DNA of 10,584 nt from Baffinella frigidus (lineage: Eukaryota; Cryptophyceae; Cryptomonadales; Baffinellaceae), in the NCBI GenBank assembly GCA_026770585.1, contig MU646392.1, positions 405,345 to 415,928 on the forward strand. The letters are read 5' to 3'. Shown here piece after piece: positions 1 to 6,254 of this stretch. Made by a program: the position numbers and the translations under genes. A model generated the notes under the pieces. It saw only the letters and a list, made by a program, of their open reading frames with translations, had not been told where the DNA came from and searched no databases. Positions within the stretch are counted from its first letter, which is position 1. Every line of letters begins with the position of its first letter.

Positions 1-1057
1 CCGACCCGCCACGTGCGCCTCCTCCGGGACTGCCACGCCTCTCGGCCTGAGCGGCCTTGCTCCGGGCGGTTCGGGCGGGAGCGCTCCCAAGCGGGACGTG
101 CAGGGAGGAGGCGTCCTCGGAGGAGTCGAAGCCGCTGGGGCGCTCATCCTGCCCTCCAGCGCAGTCCCGCTCGATCAGCGCGTCCATGTCCATCGACGAC
201 AGCGCTGGCCCCCGCCCCTCCCCTCTCCCACTCCCCTCCTCTGAATCCCCACCAGCCCCGCCCCCCGGCTTCTGCCACGCCTCTGTCCCCCGAGGGTGGT
301 CCTGCGGCAGCCCCTCCTGCCCGGGAACTTTCCGCGGCAGAACCGCGCCCGCGCCCCCGAGTCGCGCTCGGTGCGCTGCATCCACTTCTCGCTCGAAACT
401 GTCCCCGAGCCCCGCCCCCATTTCGTCCACCTCTAACAGTGCATTCGGAACGCCATCGGGCACTGAGCTCCCCGAATCGCGCGGCACCCCACCCCGGCTG
501 CCCTGTGCCACGGGCTGCTTTCCACGGGGCTGCTTCACACTGCCCTCCCGCGAAGCGGGACGGTCCGTCCCAGAGTCACTGCCGCCCTCCTCCTCCGAAT
601 CCTCATGCGAAGAGATGGCGGCTTTGGCCCGGGTCTGTTGCACATTACGGAGAGGATCCGCATGAGGGTGCATCTTGAATGTATCCTTGACAAGCTCCAC
701 CGACGAGTCTGAGATGTCGCTTACCGTCGCCAGCGCGCGGAGCTGTTCTCGTTCTCGTGATTGCGCATCGCTCGTTGCACCCAGTGGCCTCTTTTCCGGG
801 GCGGATCCCCCCTTCGAGGGAGCGGGAGCGACGGAGGAGTCGCCGCCAACGTCGAAAAGGCTGTCGCTGTCCTCTCCGCCTCTCAGCACCAGCCGGAATA
901 CACGCCGAGCGCTTCTGAAGCATGCGCTCGGAGGCATGCGCCGAGCGCATGTTGAGGGGAATGGAGGCGACGGAGAGGAGACGGAGGGACGCGACCCGGT
1001 GGCATTCAGAGAGGAGATGCATGCCACGGCGAGCAGCATCGCTTGCCAAACCAGCAT
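1..1057 (-). CDS. Putative secreted or organelle-targeted acidic Ser/Gly-rich protein, 3' part beyond the left edge
   Basis: The minus strand is open for 352 codons from an ATG at 1057 down to the left edge; the nearest upstream in-frame stop is the TGA at 1126-1124. I read every codon and found no stop. The N-terminus MLVWQAMLLAVACISSLNA looks like a signal peptide: short uncharged n-region, hydrophobic core LLAVACI, small residues before a possible cut after LNA. It is followed by a Ser/Arg-rich stretch (SACFRSARRVFRLVLRGGE, about residues 40-58) that could be a transit-like segment. The rest is low-complexity and probably disordered, with acidic serine clusters such as SSHEDSEEEGGSDSGTD and LSSMDMDALIERDCAGG. 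Codons mostly end in G or C. The overlapping plus-strand frames are Pro/Ser/Arg-rich shadows. I recognise no domain, so the function is unknown. The export inference rests on the leader alone. An upstream exon or a later ATG (673) cannot be excluded. Confidence 0.6.
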   Translation of the reverse strand, partial: MLVWQAMLLAVACISSLNATGSRPSVSSPSPPFPSTCARRMPPSACFRSARRVFRLVLRGGEDSDSLFDVGGDSSVAPAPSKGGSAPEKRPLGATSDAQSREREQLRALATVSDISDSSVELVKDTFKMHPHADPLRNVQQTRAKAAISSHEDSEEEGGSDSGTDRPASREGSVKQPRGKQPVAQGSRGGVPRDSGSSVPDGVPNALLEVDEMGAGLGDSFEREVDAAHRARLGGAGAVLPRKVPGQEGLPQDHPRGTEAWQKPGGGAGGDSEEGSGRGEGRGPALSSMDMDALIERDCAGGQDERPSGFDSSEDASSLHVPLGSAPARTARSKAAQAERRGSPGGGARGGS

Positions 1058-1253
1058 CGGCCCTCGATCAATGGGCCGACCTCTTTTTAAAAAAAAACAG
1101 GCAAAATGAGGGTGCTCAGCAGATCAAAAGTTGACGTCGATCCCCTGAAATGTTGCCAAAAGTTAATCATTTCCTTTTTTTCTCATCCGGACGACATCCG
1201 GACGGGCCCGCCTCAGGTACCGAAAATATTTTATGGCCCGTTTTTCGAGGTGT

Positions 1254-1350
1254 TCCCGGAAGAGCCGAAAAAAGTTGGAGGCACTTTTGTGGACTAACTT
1301 TCAATACTGTTTCACAAAAGTGCCGCTAATATTTTTTGGGTCTCGCGGGA
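1254..1350. repeat. Foldback element with about 38-bp imperfect arms
   Basis: A perfect 12-bp inverted repeat (GGCACTTTTGTG at 1280-1291, complement at 1313-1324) encloses a 21-nt loop. The arms extend outward imperfectly to TCCCG at 1254 and CGGGA at 1350. This could be a short foldback transposon or a cruciform-forming site. No coding capacity. Confidence 0.6.
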
Positions 1351-1444
1351 AGATCGTGTTCCTGTGCAAATAACCCCCGAAAGGGCGTGTCGTTGGGCCA
1401 TGTTGGGGGAAATTAAAACCTCAACGACCTAAAAAATGACCAGT

Positions 1445-1485
1445 TGGTGTCCGCCTATGTTGGGAGCTCGAAGAACCTAAAGGAC
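1445..1485 (+). repeat. Dispersed 41-bp motif, copy 1
   Basis: This 41-bp stretch matches 3843-3883 with about three differences. Both contain GGTGTCCGCCTATGTTGGGA, followed by an AAGAAC...AAGGAC segment. A shorter GGTGTCCGCCTA copy lies at 1977-1988 and a diverged copy at 2753-2796. Confidence 0.75.
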
Positions 1486-1575
1486 CTGAACGACGCAGCT
1501 CTGTCCGCGTCTCACCGGCAAGCACTGGGATCGCGGCCCGACTGCCGGGCAACGGCGCGCCGTGGCCGCGCGTGT

Positions 1576-1679
1576 TACCCCTTAAGTGGCCAGTAGGCTC
1601 ATACGCCCTACCGTAGGGCCCTAGGACCAGCCTAGGACCTCAGGCCCCCAAATTTGGAGGCCTGGTCACTTAAGGGATA
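1576..1679. mobile_element. 104-bp MITE-like element, second family
   Basis: The ends are TA-CCCCTTAAGTGGCCAG at 1576-1593 and, read inverted, TA-TCCCTTAAGTGACCAG from 1679: 16 of 18 positions including a flanking TA. The interior contains CCTACCGTAGGGCCCTAGGA, which resembles the core of the more abundant MITE family in the right half of the window. A related, probably internally deleted copy in opposite orientation lies at 6728-6811. The TA flanks suggest a Tc1/mariner-type target duplication (inference). Confidence 0.7.
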
Positions 1680-1999
1680 CCACGGACGCAGAGGAGCAGC
1701 GCGCGTCTCTACTGGCGCCTGATCCCCCCATCGTCCAAGCCTCCCCCGTCTACAGGTTAGTTAGGTCCTTGAGGTTTTAATTTCGCCAAACATATAGCTT
1801 TTTAAGCTTGTCAGATTGTCCTACTGGACGAGACACTTGTAATAAATTCCCATATCTGTCCTCCGGGGTGGTAGCGGGCTGTTTGAGCCCTCTGGTCTCG
1901 ACGCATCTCTCCCCCTAGCGTGAAGCGGTCGTGTTTGTCAACTTATTAAACCTCGCTCCCCCCCCCCCCCCGTTCCGGTGTCCGCCTACGGTGATACCT

Positions 2000-2158
2000 C
2001 CACACAGCGGGCTACGAAGGGATTTTCGGGCTTTGAGAGCCCGAGTTTCCATTACCTTATCCGTCGGACCCCCTATGTCCCTACGGATTGTCTACCGTAG
2101 GGTCCTAGGTTTTATCGCTTAAGGGTTATTCGAAATCCTTGCGAAGTCCGCTGTGTGG
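2000..2158. repeat. Decayed foldback element
   Basis: CCACACAGCGG at 2000-2010 has its exact complement at 2148-2158, and similarity continues inward for about 29 bp with several mismatches. The right part (about 2090-2130) contains CTACCGTAGGGTCCTAGG and CTTAAGGGTTA, matching internal and terminal sequence of the 1576-1679 element. It may be an older relative of that family or contain part of one. Confidence 0.45.
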
Positions 2159-2310
2159 ACTGAAAACCCCTTCCCCGGTTCAAATTCAAGTTGTCTGCCT
2201 TAATTTGGTAAATCAATCGTAAACATCCTAGACAAGACTCCAATTTGAATCTCACGTGTGGTAAAAAGTGGACGCGACTGGTGACGTTCCCGATCAGTTT
2301 TGAGGAGTGG

Positions 2311-2355
2311 ATCAATTTGCCCCCCCCCCCCGGAATCAATTTGCCCCCCCCCGGA
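2311..2355. repeat. Two-copy tandem unit with poly-C runs
   Basis: ATCAATTTG followed by a C-run and GGA occurs twice in tandem, at 2311-2334 (12 C) and 2335-2355 (9 C). The Gly/Pro-rich frames across it are low-complexity shadows. Confidence 0.8.
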
Positions 2356-2581
2356 ATTGGAGCCACTTGGTGCCTCACATTCCAACTCGATTTTCAACTA
2401 CGGGGTAGGGGTTTTCAGTAGTGCAGGTTAAAAGAACCTGAAGGACTTAAAGGATCTTCCTCTTCTCAGGCGACTTGGGATCCTGGTGTGTGTGTGAGCG
2501 CGTCCCTGATGGGGAAAACTCATACAGGGCTTACTCGAAGTTGAGGTCACACAATACAAGGTCACACACTCGATCATCCGA

Positions 2582-2664
2582 TGTGGACCTTAATTATTCA
2601 AGGTCCGCACACTGACTGCTTTTCTGTGGACCTTAAATTTAAGGTCACACACACTGACTGCTGT
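2582..2664. repeat. 43-bp tandem duplication, each unit containing a palindrome
   Basis: Unit 1 starts near 2582 with TGTGGACCTTAATTATTCAA and ends in CACACTGACTGCT. Unit 2 starts near 2625 with TGTGGACCTTAAATTTAAGG and ends in CACACTGACTGCT. In each, GTGGACCTT is followed by its inverted counterpart AAGGTC, forming a hairpin. Two further AAGGTCACAC/GAGGTCACAC copies lie just upstream (2543-2570). Confidence 0.7.
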
Positions 2665-2752
2665 ATTGCCCACTTGAGGACTACCTTGCAGCAGGTTCTG
2701 CTGGGTTCCTTCTGCAGTGGAGGGTTTGATACTTGAGACAAAGCCATCCTCA

Positions 2753-2796
2753 GTACCCGCCTATCGTGGGAGAACGAACAACCTTGAGGACCTATG
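2753..2796 (+). repeat. Dispersed motif, diverged copy
   Basis: Resembles the 1445-1485 motif over its whole length: GTACCCGCCTATCGTGGGAG, then GAACAACCTTGAGGACCTATG. Divergence is higher than between the 1445 and 3843 copies. Confidence 0.45.
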
Positions 2797-2943
2797 ATCT
2801 TCCCCGCGTTGTGAAACCGCCGGTGATGGTTGCCCTCCGTACATTCTTTTCCAACGGTAGGCACTTGCAGGTGATTGGCGCTGGTTGAACACCCCTGTGT
2901 TTTGTCACACACCGGACTACAAAGGGGGTTTTATGAATAACTC

Positions 2944-3573
2944 TACACCTTGAACCCTACACCCTTAAACCCAAAACCTTGATTCCACAACCCTAACCCC
3001 TAAACCCTAGACTCTAAACCCTAAACCCAAAACCCTAAACCCTAAACCCTAAACCCTACACCATAACCCCTAAACCCCTAAACCCTGTACCCTAAACCCT
3101 AAACCGTACACCCTACATCCTCAATCCTCAACCCTAAACCCTAAACCCTAAACCCTACACCATAACCTTTAAAACCTAAACCCTAAACCCTAAACCATAC
3201 CCCCTACATCCTAAACCCTCAACCCTAAACCCTAAACCCTAAACCCTAAACCCTGAACCCTGAACCCTGAACCCTAAACCCTGAACCCTAAACCCTAAAC
3301 CCTAACCCCTACACCTTACACCCTAAACCTTAAACCCTAAATTTTACACCCTCATCCCTACACCCTAAACCCCCAACTCTAAACCCTAAACCCTGAACCC
3401 CAAACCCCAAAACCTGCACCCTGAACCCTAAACCGTGAATCCTAAACCCTACACCCTCAACCCTACACCCTCAACCCTAAACCCTAAACCTTAAATGCTA
3501 AACCCTAAATCCCGACCCCTAAATGCTAAACCCTAAACTTTAAACCCTAAACCCAAAATACCAAACGCCAAAC
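2944..3573 (-). repeat. Interstitial telomere-like tract, CCCTAAA orientation
   Basis: About 630 bp of CCCTAAA heptamers mixed with variants CCCTGAA, CCCTACA, CCCTCAA, CCCCAAA and CCTTAAA, plus occasional length changes. Only short runs are perfect, for example near 3221-3255. The TTTAGGG complement is the plant-type telomere repeat, so the tract would read toward a chromosome end at its left. Here it is internal and degenerate, so it is an interstitial or old subtelomeric array rather than a live telomere. No gene is visible inside. Confidence 0.95.
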
Positions 3574-3601
3574 CCTTCCTTTTTAAAAAAAAGTCGGAAG
3601 G
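3574..3601. other. Hairpin at the edge of the telomere-like tract
   Basis: CCTTCC at 3574-3579 and GGAAGG at 3596-3601 flank TTTTTAAAAAAAA, giving a stem of about 11 bp. It marks the exact transition from CCCTAAA repeats to unique sequence. Role unknown. Confidence 0.45.
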
Positions 3602-3680
3602 TCGGCGCTGAGAAGCTGCGTTCGGGTTTGCTAAAACTGTCAATTTCCAATCATAATAAACCATTTGGTTTCACAAACAG

Positions 3681-3839
3681 GGCCTCTTGCCAGACCATCC
3701 CCCTGTGTTGCGCAAGGCTGAATCCCTGGGAGGGCGGGGTAGCGGACAGTGGCCTGAGCCTGATGACGATGACGGCGCGGAGCGATTCTGCGTCCGGGGG
3801 CAGAGTTCGAAAGGAAGCATGGACTTTCTACAGAACAAG
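3681..3839 (+). pseudogene. Possible orphan exon fragment between repeats
   Basis: After a possible 3' splice site (TTTGGTTTCACAAACAG ending at 3680), the frame beginning at 3681 is open and reads as plausible protein, including KAESLGGRGSGQWPEPDDDD and SSKGSMDFLQNKF. It merges at about 3840 into the dispersed motif copy at 3843-3883, so any gene is broken there. No family is recognised. A second overlapping frame is also open, so this is a weak call based only on composition and the splice-like junction. Confidence 0.2.
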
Positions 3840-3842
3840 TTC

Positions 3843-3883
3843 TGGTGTCCGCCTATGTTGGGAGCTCCAAGAACTTTAAGGAC
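3843..3883 (+). repeat. Dispersed 41-bp motif, copy 2
   Basis: Same length as 1445-1485 with about three substitutions. It lies directly after the coding-like stretch at 3681-3839, as if inserted at or captured with that boundary. Confidence 0.75.
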
Positions 3884-3956
3884 AGAGAGCGGTGTTCCCG
3901 CGCTCTGGCCCAGCCATAGGATAGACCCTCGTGGCCCAGCCTCTGCAAATATTATT

Positions 3957-4072
3957 GTTTCGGGGTTAGGGAGAGGGTTTAGGGGTTTGGGGGTTTGGGG
4001 TTGGCGGCGTAGGGAGTCCTAGGGGGGGGGGGTGGGGGGGGGGGGGGGGGGGGAGGTGAGGGGTGAGGGGTG
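3957..4072 (+). repeat. Short TTTAGGG-like tract followed by long poly-G
   Basis: GGGTTAGGG/GGTTTGGGG variants (3960-4012) lead into runs of 11 G (4022-4032) and 20 G (4034-4053), then AGGTGAGGGGTGAGGGGTGA. The C-poor strand has strong G-quadruplex potential. Such homopolymers are also prone to assembly and length error. Confidence 0.85.
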
Positions 4073-4136
4073 AGTGGCCTACTGCTGCCAGGCGCCTTCC
4101 CCCGAGGGGCGCACGGCAATGAAAATTCCCTGGTAC

Positions 4137-4182
4137 AAAACGTTCAGGGTTTAGTGTTCAAAACATTCAGGGTTTAGTGTTT
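4137..4182. repeat. 23-bp tandem duplication at the start of a TTTAGGG tract
   Basis: AAAACGTTCAGGGTTTAGTG (from 4137) is repeated as AAAACATTCAGGGTTTAGTG (from 4160), each ending in TT plus one variable base. It marks the transition from unique DNA into the telomere-like tract. Confidence 0.8.
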
Positions 4183-4434
4183 AGGGTTTATGGTTTGAGG
4201 TTTAGGAATTGGGGATTCGGGTATTAGAGCATAAGGATTAGGGATTAGGGATTAGGTGTAAGAGTTCAGGGTTTAGGGTAATTCGGGATTAAGGTTTAGG
4301 GATGAGAGATGAGAGATCAGGGTTCAGGGTTTTTAGGGTTTAGGGTTGAGGGTTTAGGGATTAGGGATTATTGATCAGGGTTCAGGGTTTAGGATGTATT
4401 TAGGGTTTAGGGTGTATTATTTAGGGTTCAGGGT

Positions 4435-4590
4435 CTAGGGTTTAGGGATGGGATAGGAACCTTCATCGTTGAGGTCGAGGTCCATGACGACCAGGAAGAA
4501 GGAGAACGACTGCTGCCCCTCCACGTCTCCACCCTCCTCTTCTCCGCTGCTGTCCTCACTGCTTGGGGTTTGTGGTTTAGGGTTTAGGGT
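4435..4590 (-). pseudogene. Acidic coding-like fragment trapped in a telomere-like tract
   Basis: The minus strand is open between stops at 4593-4591 and 4437-4435. Its centre, the only non-repeat part (4450-4566), reads PSSEDSSGEEEGGDVEGQQS followed by FSFFLVVMDLDLNDEGSYP. The acidic Ser/Glu/Gly run recalls the style of the gene at 1-1057, and the second half is hydrophobic and then acidic like a folded-protein fragment. Codons are mostly G/C-ending. The ends dissolve into heptamer repeats that encode nothing meaningful, so this is at most an exon remnant or captured gene fragment. Family unknown. Confidence 0.3.
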
Positions 4591-4591
4591 T

Positions 4592-4712
4592 TACAGGGGT
4601 ACCTTGCTCATAAGAAACCAACCCCCCCTATGACCCTACGGTAGGACCATGCCTAGGGTCTTATGGTGGTCCTAGGGGGGGGGCAGTTTCTTATGAGCGA
4701 GGTACCCCTGTA
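4592..4712. mobile_element. MITE copy A (121 bp, TA-flanked)
   Basis: Terminal inverted repeats start CAGGGGTACC(T/C)(T/C)GCTCATAA and continue AGAAAC. The complementary end is GTTTCTTATGAGCGAGGTAC, then CCCTG. A TA lies at both borders. The interior is a near-palindrome of CCTAGG and GTAGGACCATGCC motifs with C/G runs. It is inserted in TTTAGGG-type sequence (left flank GGGTTTAGGGTT, right flank GGGGTTGGGG). No coding capacity; it needs a transposase supplied in trans. TA duplication points to the Tc1/mariner superfamily (inference). Confidence 0.92.
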
Positions 4713-4825
4713 GGGGTTGGGGATCAGGGTCTTGGGTGTAGGGTTGTTCAGGGTTCAGGGTTCAGGGTTCATGGTTCATGGTTCAGGGTTTGGGGTCTAG
4801 GGTTTAGGTTTTAGGGTTAAGAGCC

Positions 4826-5018
4826 TAAAACCTGTGCGCCTGCAGCTCCTTCTGGCTCGCTGCTGCCCCCCCAGCTGCTTCTCCCCCATGTGTTACCCCC
4901 TCAGGTGCACTCCCCACGCCAACTCCTCCCCCAGCTCCTGCCCCCCCAGCTGTTGCCCCCCCGGCAGCCGGTCGCTCCTGCTCCAAGCTCCTGCTCATCG
5001 CCTCTTGGACTACTTGTT
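4826..5018. repeat. C-rich minisatellite-like island within telomere-like tract
   Basis: Imperfect units of CAGCT(C/G)(C/T)TG followed by C-runs repeat through this block, for example near 4850, 4868, 4930 and 4949. One plus frame reads repeats of LLPPQ, one minus frame repeats of QLGGQ. Both reflect the nucleotide repeat and neither has a recognisable domain. It could be a captured low-complexity exon or a minisatellite. Confidence 0.5.
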
Positions 5019-5204
5019 TTAGGGTTTAGGGCTTAGGGTTTAGGGTTTAGGGTTTAGGGTTTAGGGTTTAGGGTGTAGGGTTTAGAGTTTAGGGTTTGAG
5101 GTTTAGGGTTTAGGGTCTAGGGTTTGTGGTTTAGGGGTTAAGGTTTCGAGTTTAGGGTTAAGGGTTTAGGGTCAACTCTAAAAGGTTGCAGGCCTAAACT
5201 CTAA

Positions 5205-5231
5205 AAGGTTTCAGGACCCAAAGGACCTGAA
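5205..5231 (+). repeat. Short AGGACC-rich motif at a gene-fragment breakpoint
   Basis: TTTCAGGACCCAAAGGACCT then GAAGG resembles the tail of the dispersed motif (AAGAACCTAAAGGACCTGAA at 1471-1490) and a piece at 2428-2455. It lies exactly where similarity between the paralogous copies at 5232 and 7147 stops. Confidence 0.4.
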
Positions 5232-5391
5232 GGCGGCATCGTGGGTCGCGGGAGACTGTGCCATCTTCTTGTTTGTGGTGTCGTGACGTGCTTTGTGTCT
5301 TGTCTACAGGTCCACCAACTCTCGCTCCTGACGCGACTTCCGTCTTGTTGCTGAGGTTTTCCTCGAGGTGGACTCTGTGTAGTAAAAACAT
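5232..5391 (-). pseudogene. Truncated, frameshifted paralogue of the gene at 6965-7371
   Basis: The minus strand from an ATG at 5391 reads MFLLHRVHLEENLSNKTEVA then SGARVGG, matching the paralogue's FLLH-NL--NK-EITSGARVVG with a 6-nt in-frame length difference. At about 5304-5307 this copy has four extra bases (GTAG on the coding strand). They shift the frame, after which TRHKARHDTTNKKM and SPATHDAA match the paralogue's TRHKARHGTSKNKM and SPETHDAA. Similarity ends abruptly at 5232, where the sequence turns into AGGACCTGA motif and TTTAGGG repeats, so the C-terminal half is missing. It lacks the paralogue's 68-nt intron-like insert. A second frame in the 5' part is also partly conserved, so the frame assignment there is less sure. 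Function unknown. Confidence 0.6.
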
Positions 5392-5472
5392 TCACGACAT
5401 ATTACGAACGTAAGCTGGGAGTTGACATGGACTCAGGAGGCCGCAAAAAACAAAAATTCAGACTTTTTTCCC

Positions 5473-5505
5473 GCGCCTTCGGCGCCAATATCCGGTCTTC
5501 GACCG
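5473..5505. other. Two small adjacent hairpins
   Basis: GCGCC-TTC-GGCGC at 5473-5485 and CGGTC-TTC-GACCG at 5493-5505 are perfect 5-bp stems with TTC loops, followed by two TGATTTCCCGGTT repeats (5506-5518 and 5528-5540). No known RNA family is recognised. Bases 5400-5690 hold no supported gene. Confidence 0.4.
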
Positions 5506-5539
5506 TGATTTCCCGGTTTTCAAAACCTGATTTCCCGGT

Positions 5540-5600
5540 TAATTTAGAACCAGGGGGTTGACTCAATCTTGCGTTTAGTCAACCCTCTGGTACTAATTTA
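5540..5600. repeat. Foldback hairpin with about 23-bp arms
   Basis: TAATTTAGAACCAGGGGGTT then GACT (5540-5563) pairs with AGTCAACCCTCTGGTACTAA then TTTA (5577-5600), with few mismatches and a 13-nt loop. It could be a minimal foldback element or cruciform. No gene overlaps it convincingly. Confidence 0.65.
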
Positions 5601-5690
5601 AGAAAACAGACACCGACCGATGTCGGAGCACCCGTGTTCTTATTGTCCATATGCCTCTGTAGCCTTTACCCAGATTCGTGATGAGGGAAA

Positions 5691-5735
5691 TTCCTTGGGG
5701 GAAAGAATTAAAACCTGGAAGAATCCCTGAAGTCC
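5691..5735 (+). repeat. Dispersed AATTAAAACCT motif copy
   Basis: TTGGGGGAAAGAATTAAAAC then CTGGAAGAATCCCTGAAG resembles the terminal repeat at 1401-1432 and the inverted copies at 1761-1792 and 9768-9805. It is single here, without a visible partner end. Confidence 0.45.
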
Positions 5736-5837
5736 GAGGACAATTCGGGGGACAAATTAAATTTTCATAAATTGTTAATTGTAGATCAAAAAAACGTTTC
5801 TTAAAGCAGCCCTCTCTTCCCTCCACGTTCATCCACG

Positions 5838-6060
5838 AACCTGAACCCTAAACCCTAAACCCTCAACCCTCAACCCTAAACCCTAAACCCTAAACCCTAA
5901 ACCCCAAACCCTCAACCCTCAACCCTCAACCCCACATCCCAAACCATACAAGTCAAATCCTGAACCTTGAACCCTGAACCCTGAACCCTGGACCCTCAAA
6001 CCTCAACCCTGAACCCTCAACCCCAAACCCAGAAACCTCAACCCTAAACCCTAAACCCTC
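5838..6060 (-). repeat. Interstitial telomere-like tract, CCCTAAA orientation
   Basis: About 220 bp of CCCTAAA with CCCTCAA and CCCTGAA variants; the longest clean runs are near 5843-5860 and 5875-5902. This is the second orientation switch in the window. It ends in unique sequence at about 6061, 50 bp before the next MITE. Confidence 0.93.
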
Positions 6061-6112
6061 AAATGCGATTAGCCCACTTGGCTATGTCATGCCCTCAACT
6101 CACGCAGCCCAG

Positions 6113-6238
6113 TACAGGGGTACCTCGCTCATAAGAAACCGCCCCCCCCCCTAGGACCCCCATAGGGCCCTAGGTATGGTCCTACCGTAGGGTCCTAGCT
6201 AGGGGGGGGCGGTTTCTTATGAGCGAGGTACCCCTGTA
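6113..6238. mobile_element. MITE copy B (126 bp, TA-flanked)
   Basis: Intact ends CAGGGGTACCTCGCTCATAA/GAAAC and complement, with TA at 6113-6114 and 6237-6238. It is the longest copy, with an extended C/G run and the interior CCATAGGGCCCTAGGTATGG. It interrupts the left arm of the 6101-6454 foldback; the matching arm (GTGCTGCTGGG at about 6438-6447) gives a view of the unoccupied site. Confidence 0.92.
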
Positions 6239-6254
6239 GCACACCCAGACGTGC

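Larger units (their letters stand above)
1399..1794. mobile_element. Candidate 396-bp non-autonomous element with about 32-bp terminal inverted repeats
   Basis: The left end at 1401-1432 and the reverse complement of 1761-1792 match at 29 of 32 positions; the shared core reads GAAATTAAAACCTCAA. The same end motif recurs at 5691-5735 and, inverted, at 9768-9805, so it behaves as a dispersed repeat terminus. The interior carries a related motif (1445-1485) and a second nested inverted-repeat element (1576-1679). No transposase frame is present. I could not identify a target-site duplication, so the exact boundaries are inferred. Confidence 0.5.
4145..5178 (+). repeat. Interstitial telomere-like tract, TTTAGGG orientation, with three inserted islands
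   Basis: Degenerate TTTAGGG, with TTCAGGG, ATTAGGG, TGTAGGG and TTGAGGG variants, fills 4145-4447, 4566-4591, 4713-4825 and 5019-5178. The best-preserved run is five perfect heptamers at 5039-5073. Three non-repeat islands interrupt it: a coding-like piece (about 4448-4565), a MITE (4592-4712) and a C-rich low-complexity block (4826-5018). Its orientation is opposite to the tract at 2944-3573, so the two could pair as a large inverted repeat. Confidence 0.95.

Noticed and set aside
57-1109. Plus-strand Ser/Pro-rich open frames (57-665 and 675-1109, same phase separated by one TGA)
   Set aside because: They lack ATG starts, are compositionally driven, and lie opposite a longer minus-strand frame with a signal peptide and acidic clusters. 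I treat them as shadows.
2200-2397. Minus-strand frames with GGGGKLI-type repeats
   Set aside because: The repeats come entirely from the poly-C tandem unit at 2311-2355.
2598-2912. Minus-strand open frame of about 104 codons
   Set aside because: No ATG at its start, unbiased codons, and it runs through the tandem palindromes (2582-2664) and a diverged dispersed motif (2753-2796). No domain is recognised.
2944-3573. A functional chromosome end or a CRISPR array
   Set aside because: The units are degenerate, internal and without unique spacers. It is an interstitial telomere-like tract, not a terminal telomere and not CRISPR.
3800-3820. GAGTTCGAAAGG as a tRNA B-box
   Set aside because: No matching A-box or cloverleaf stems around it; other TTCGAA occurrences (for example 9858) also fail.
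5593-5832. Minus-strand 79-codon frame from an ATG
   Set aside because: It spans the dispersed motif at 5691-5735 and has AT-rich, unbiased codons. No homology is recognised.
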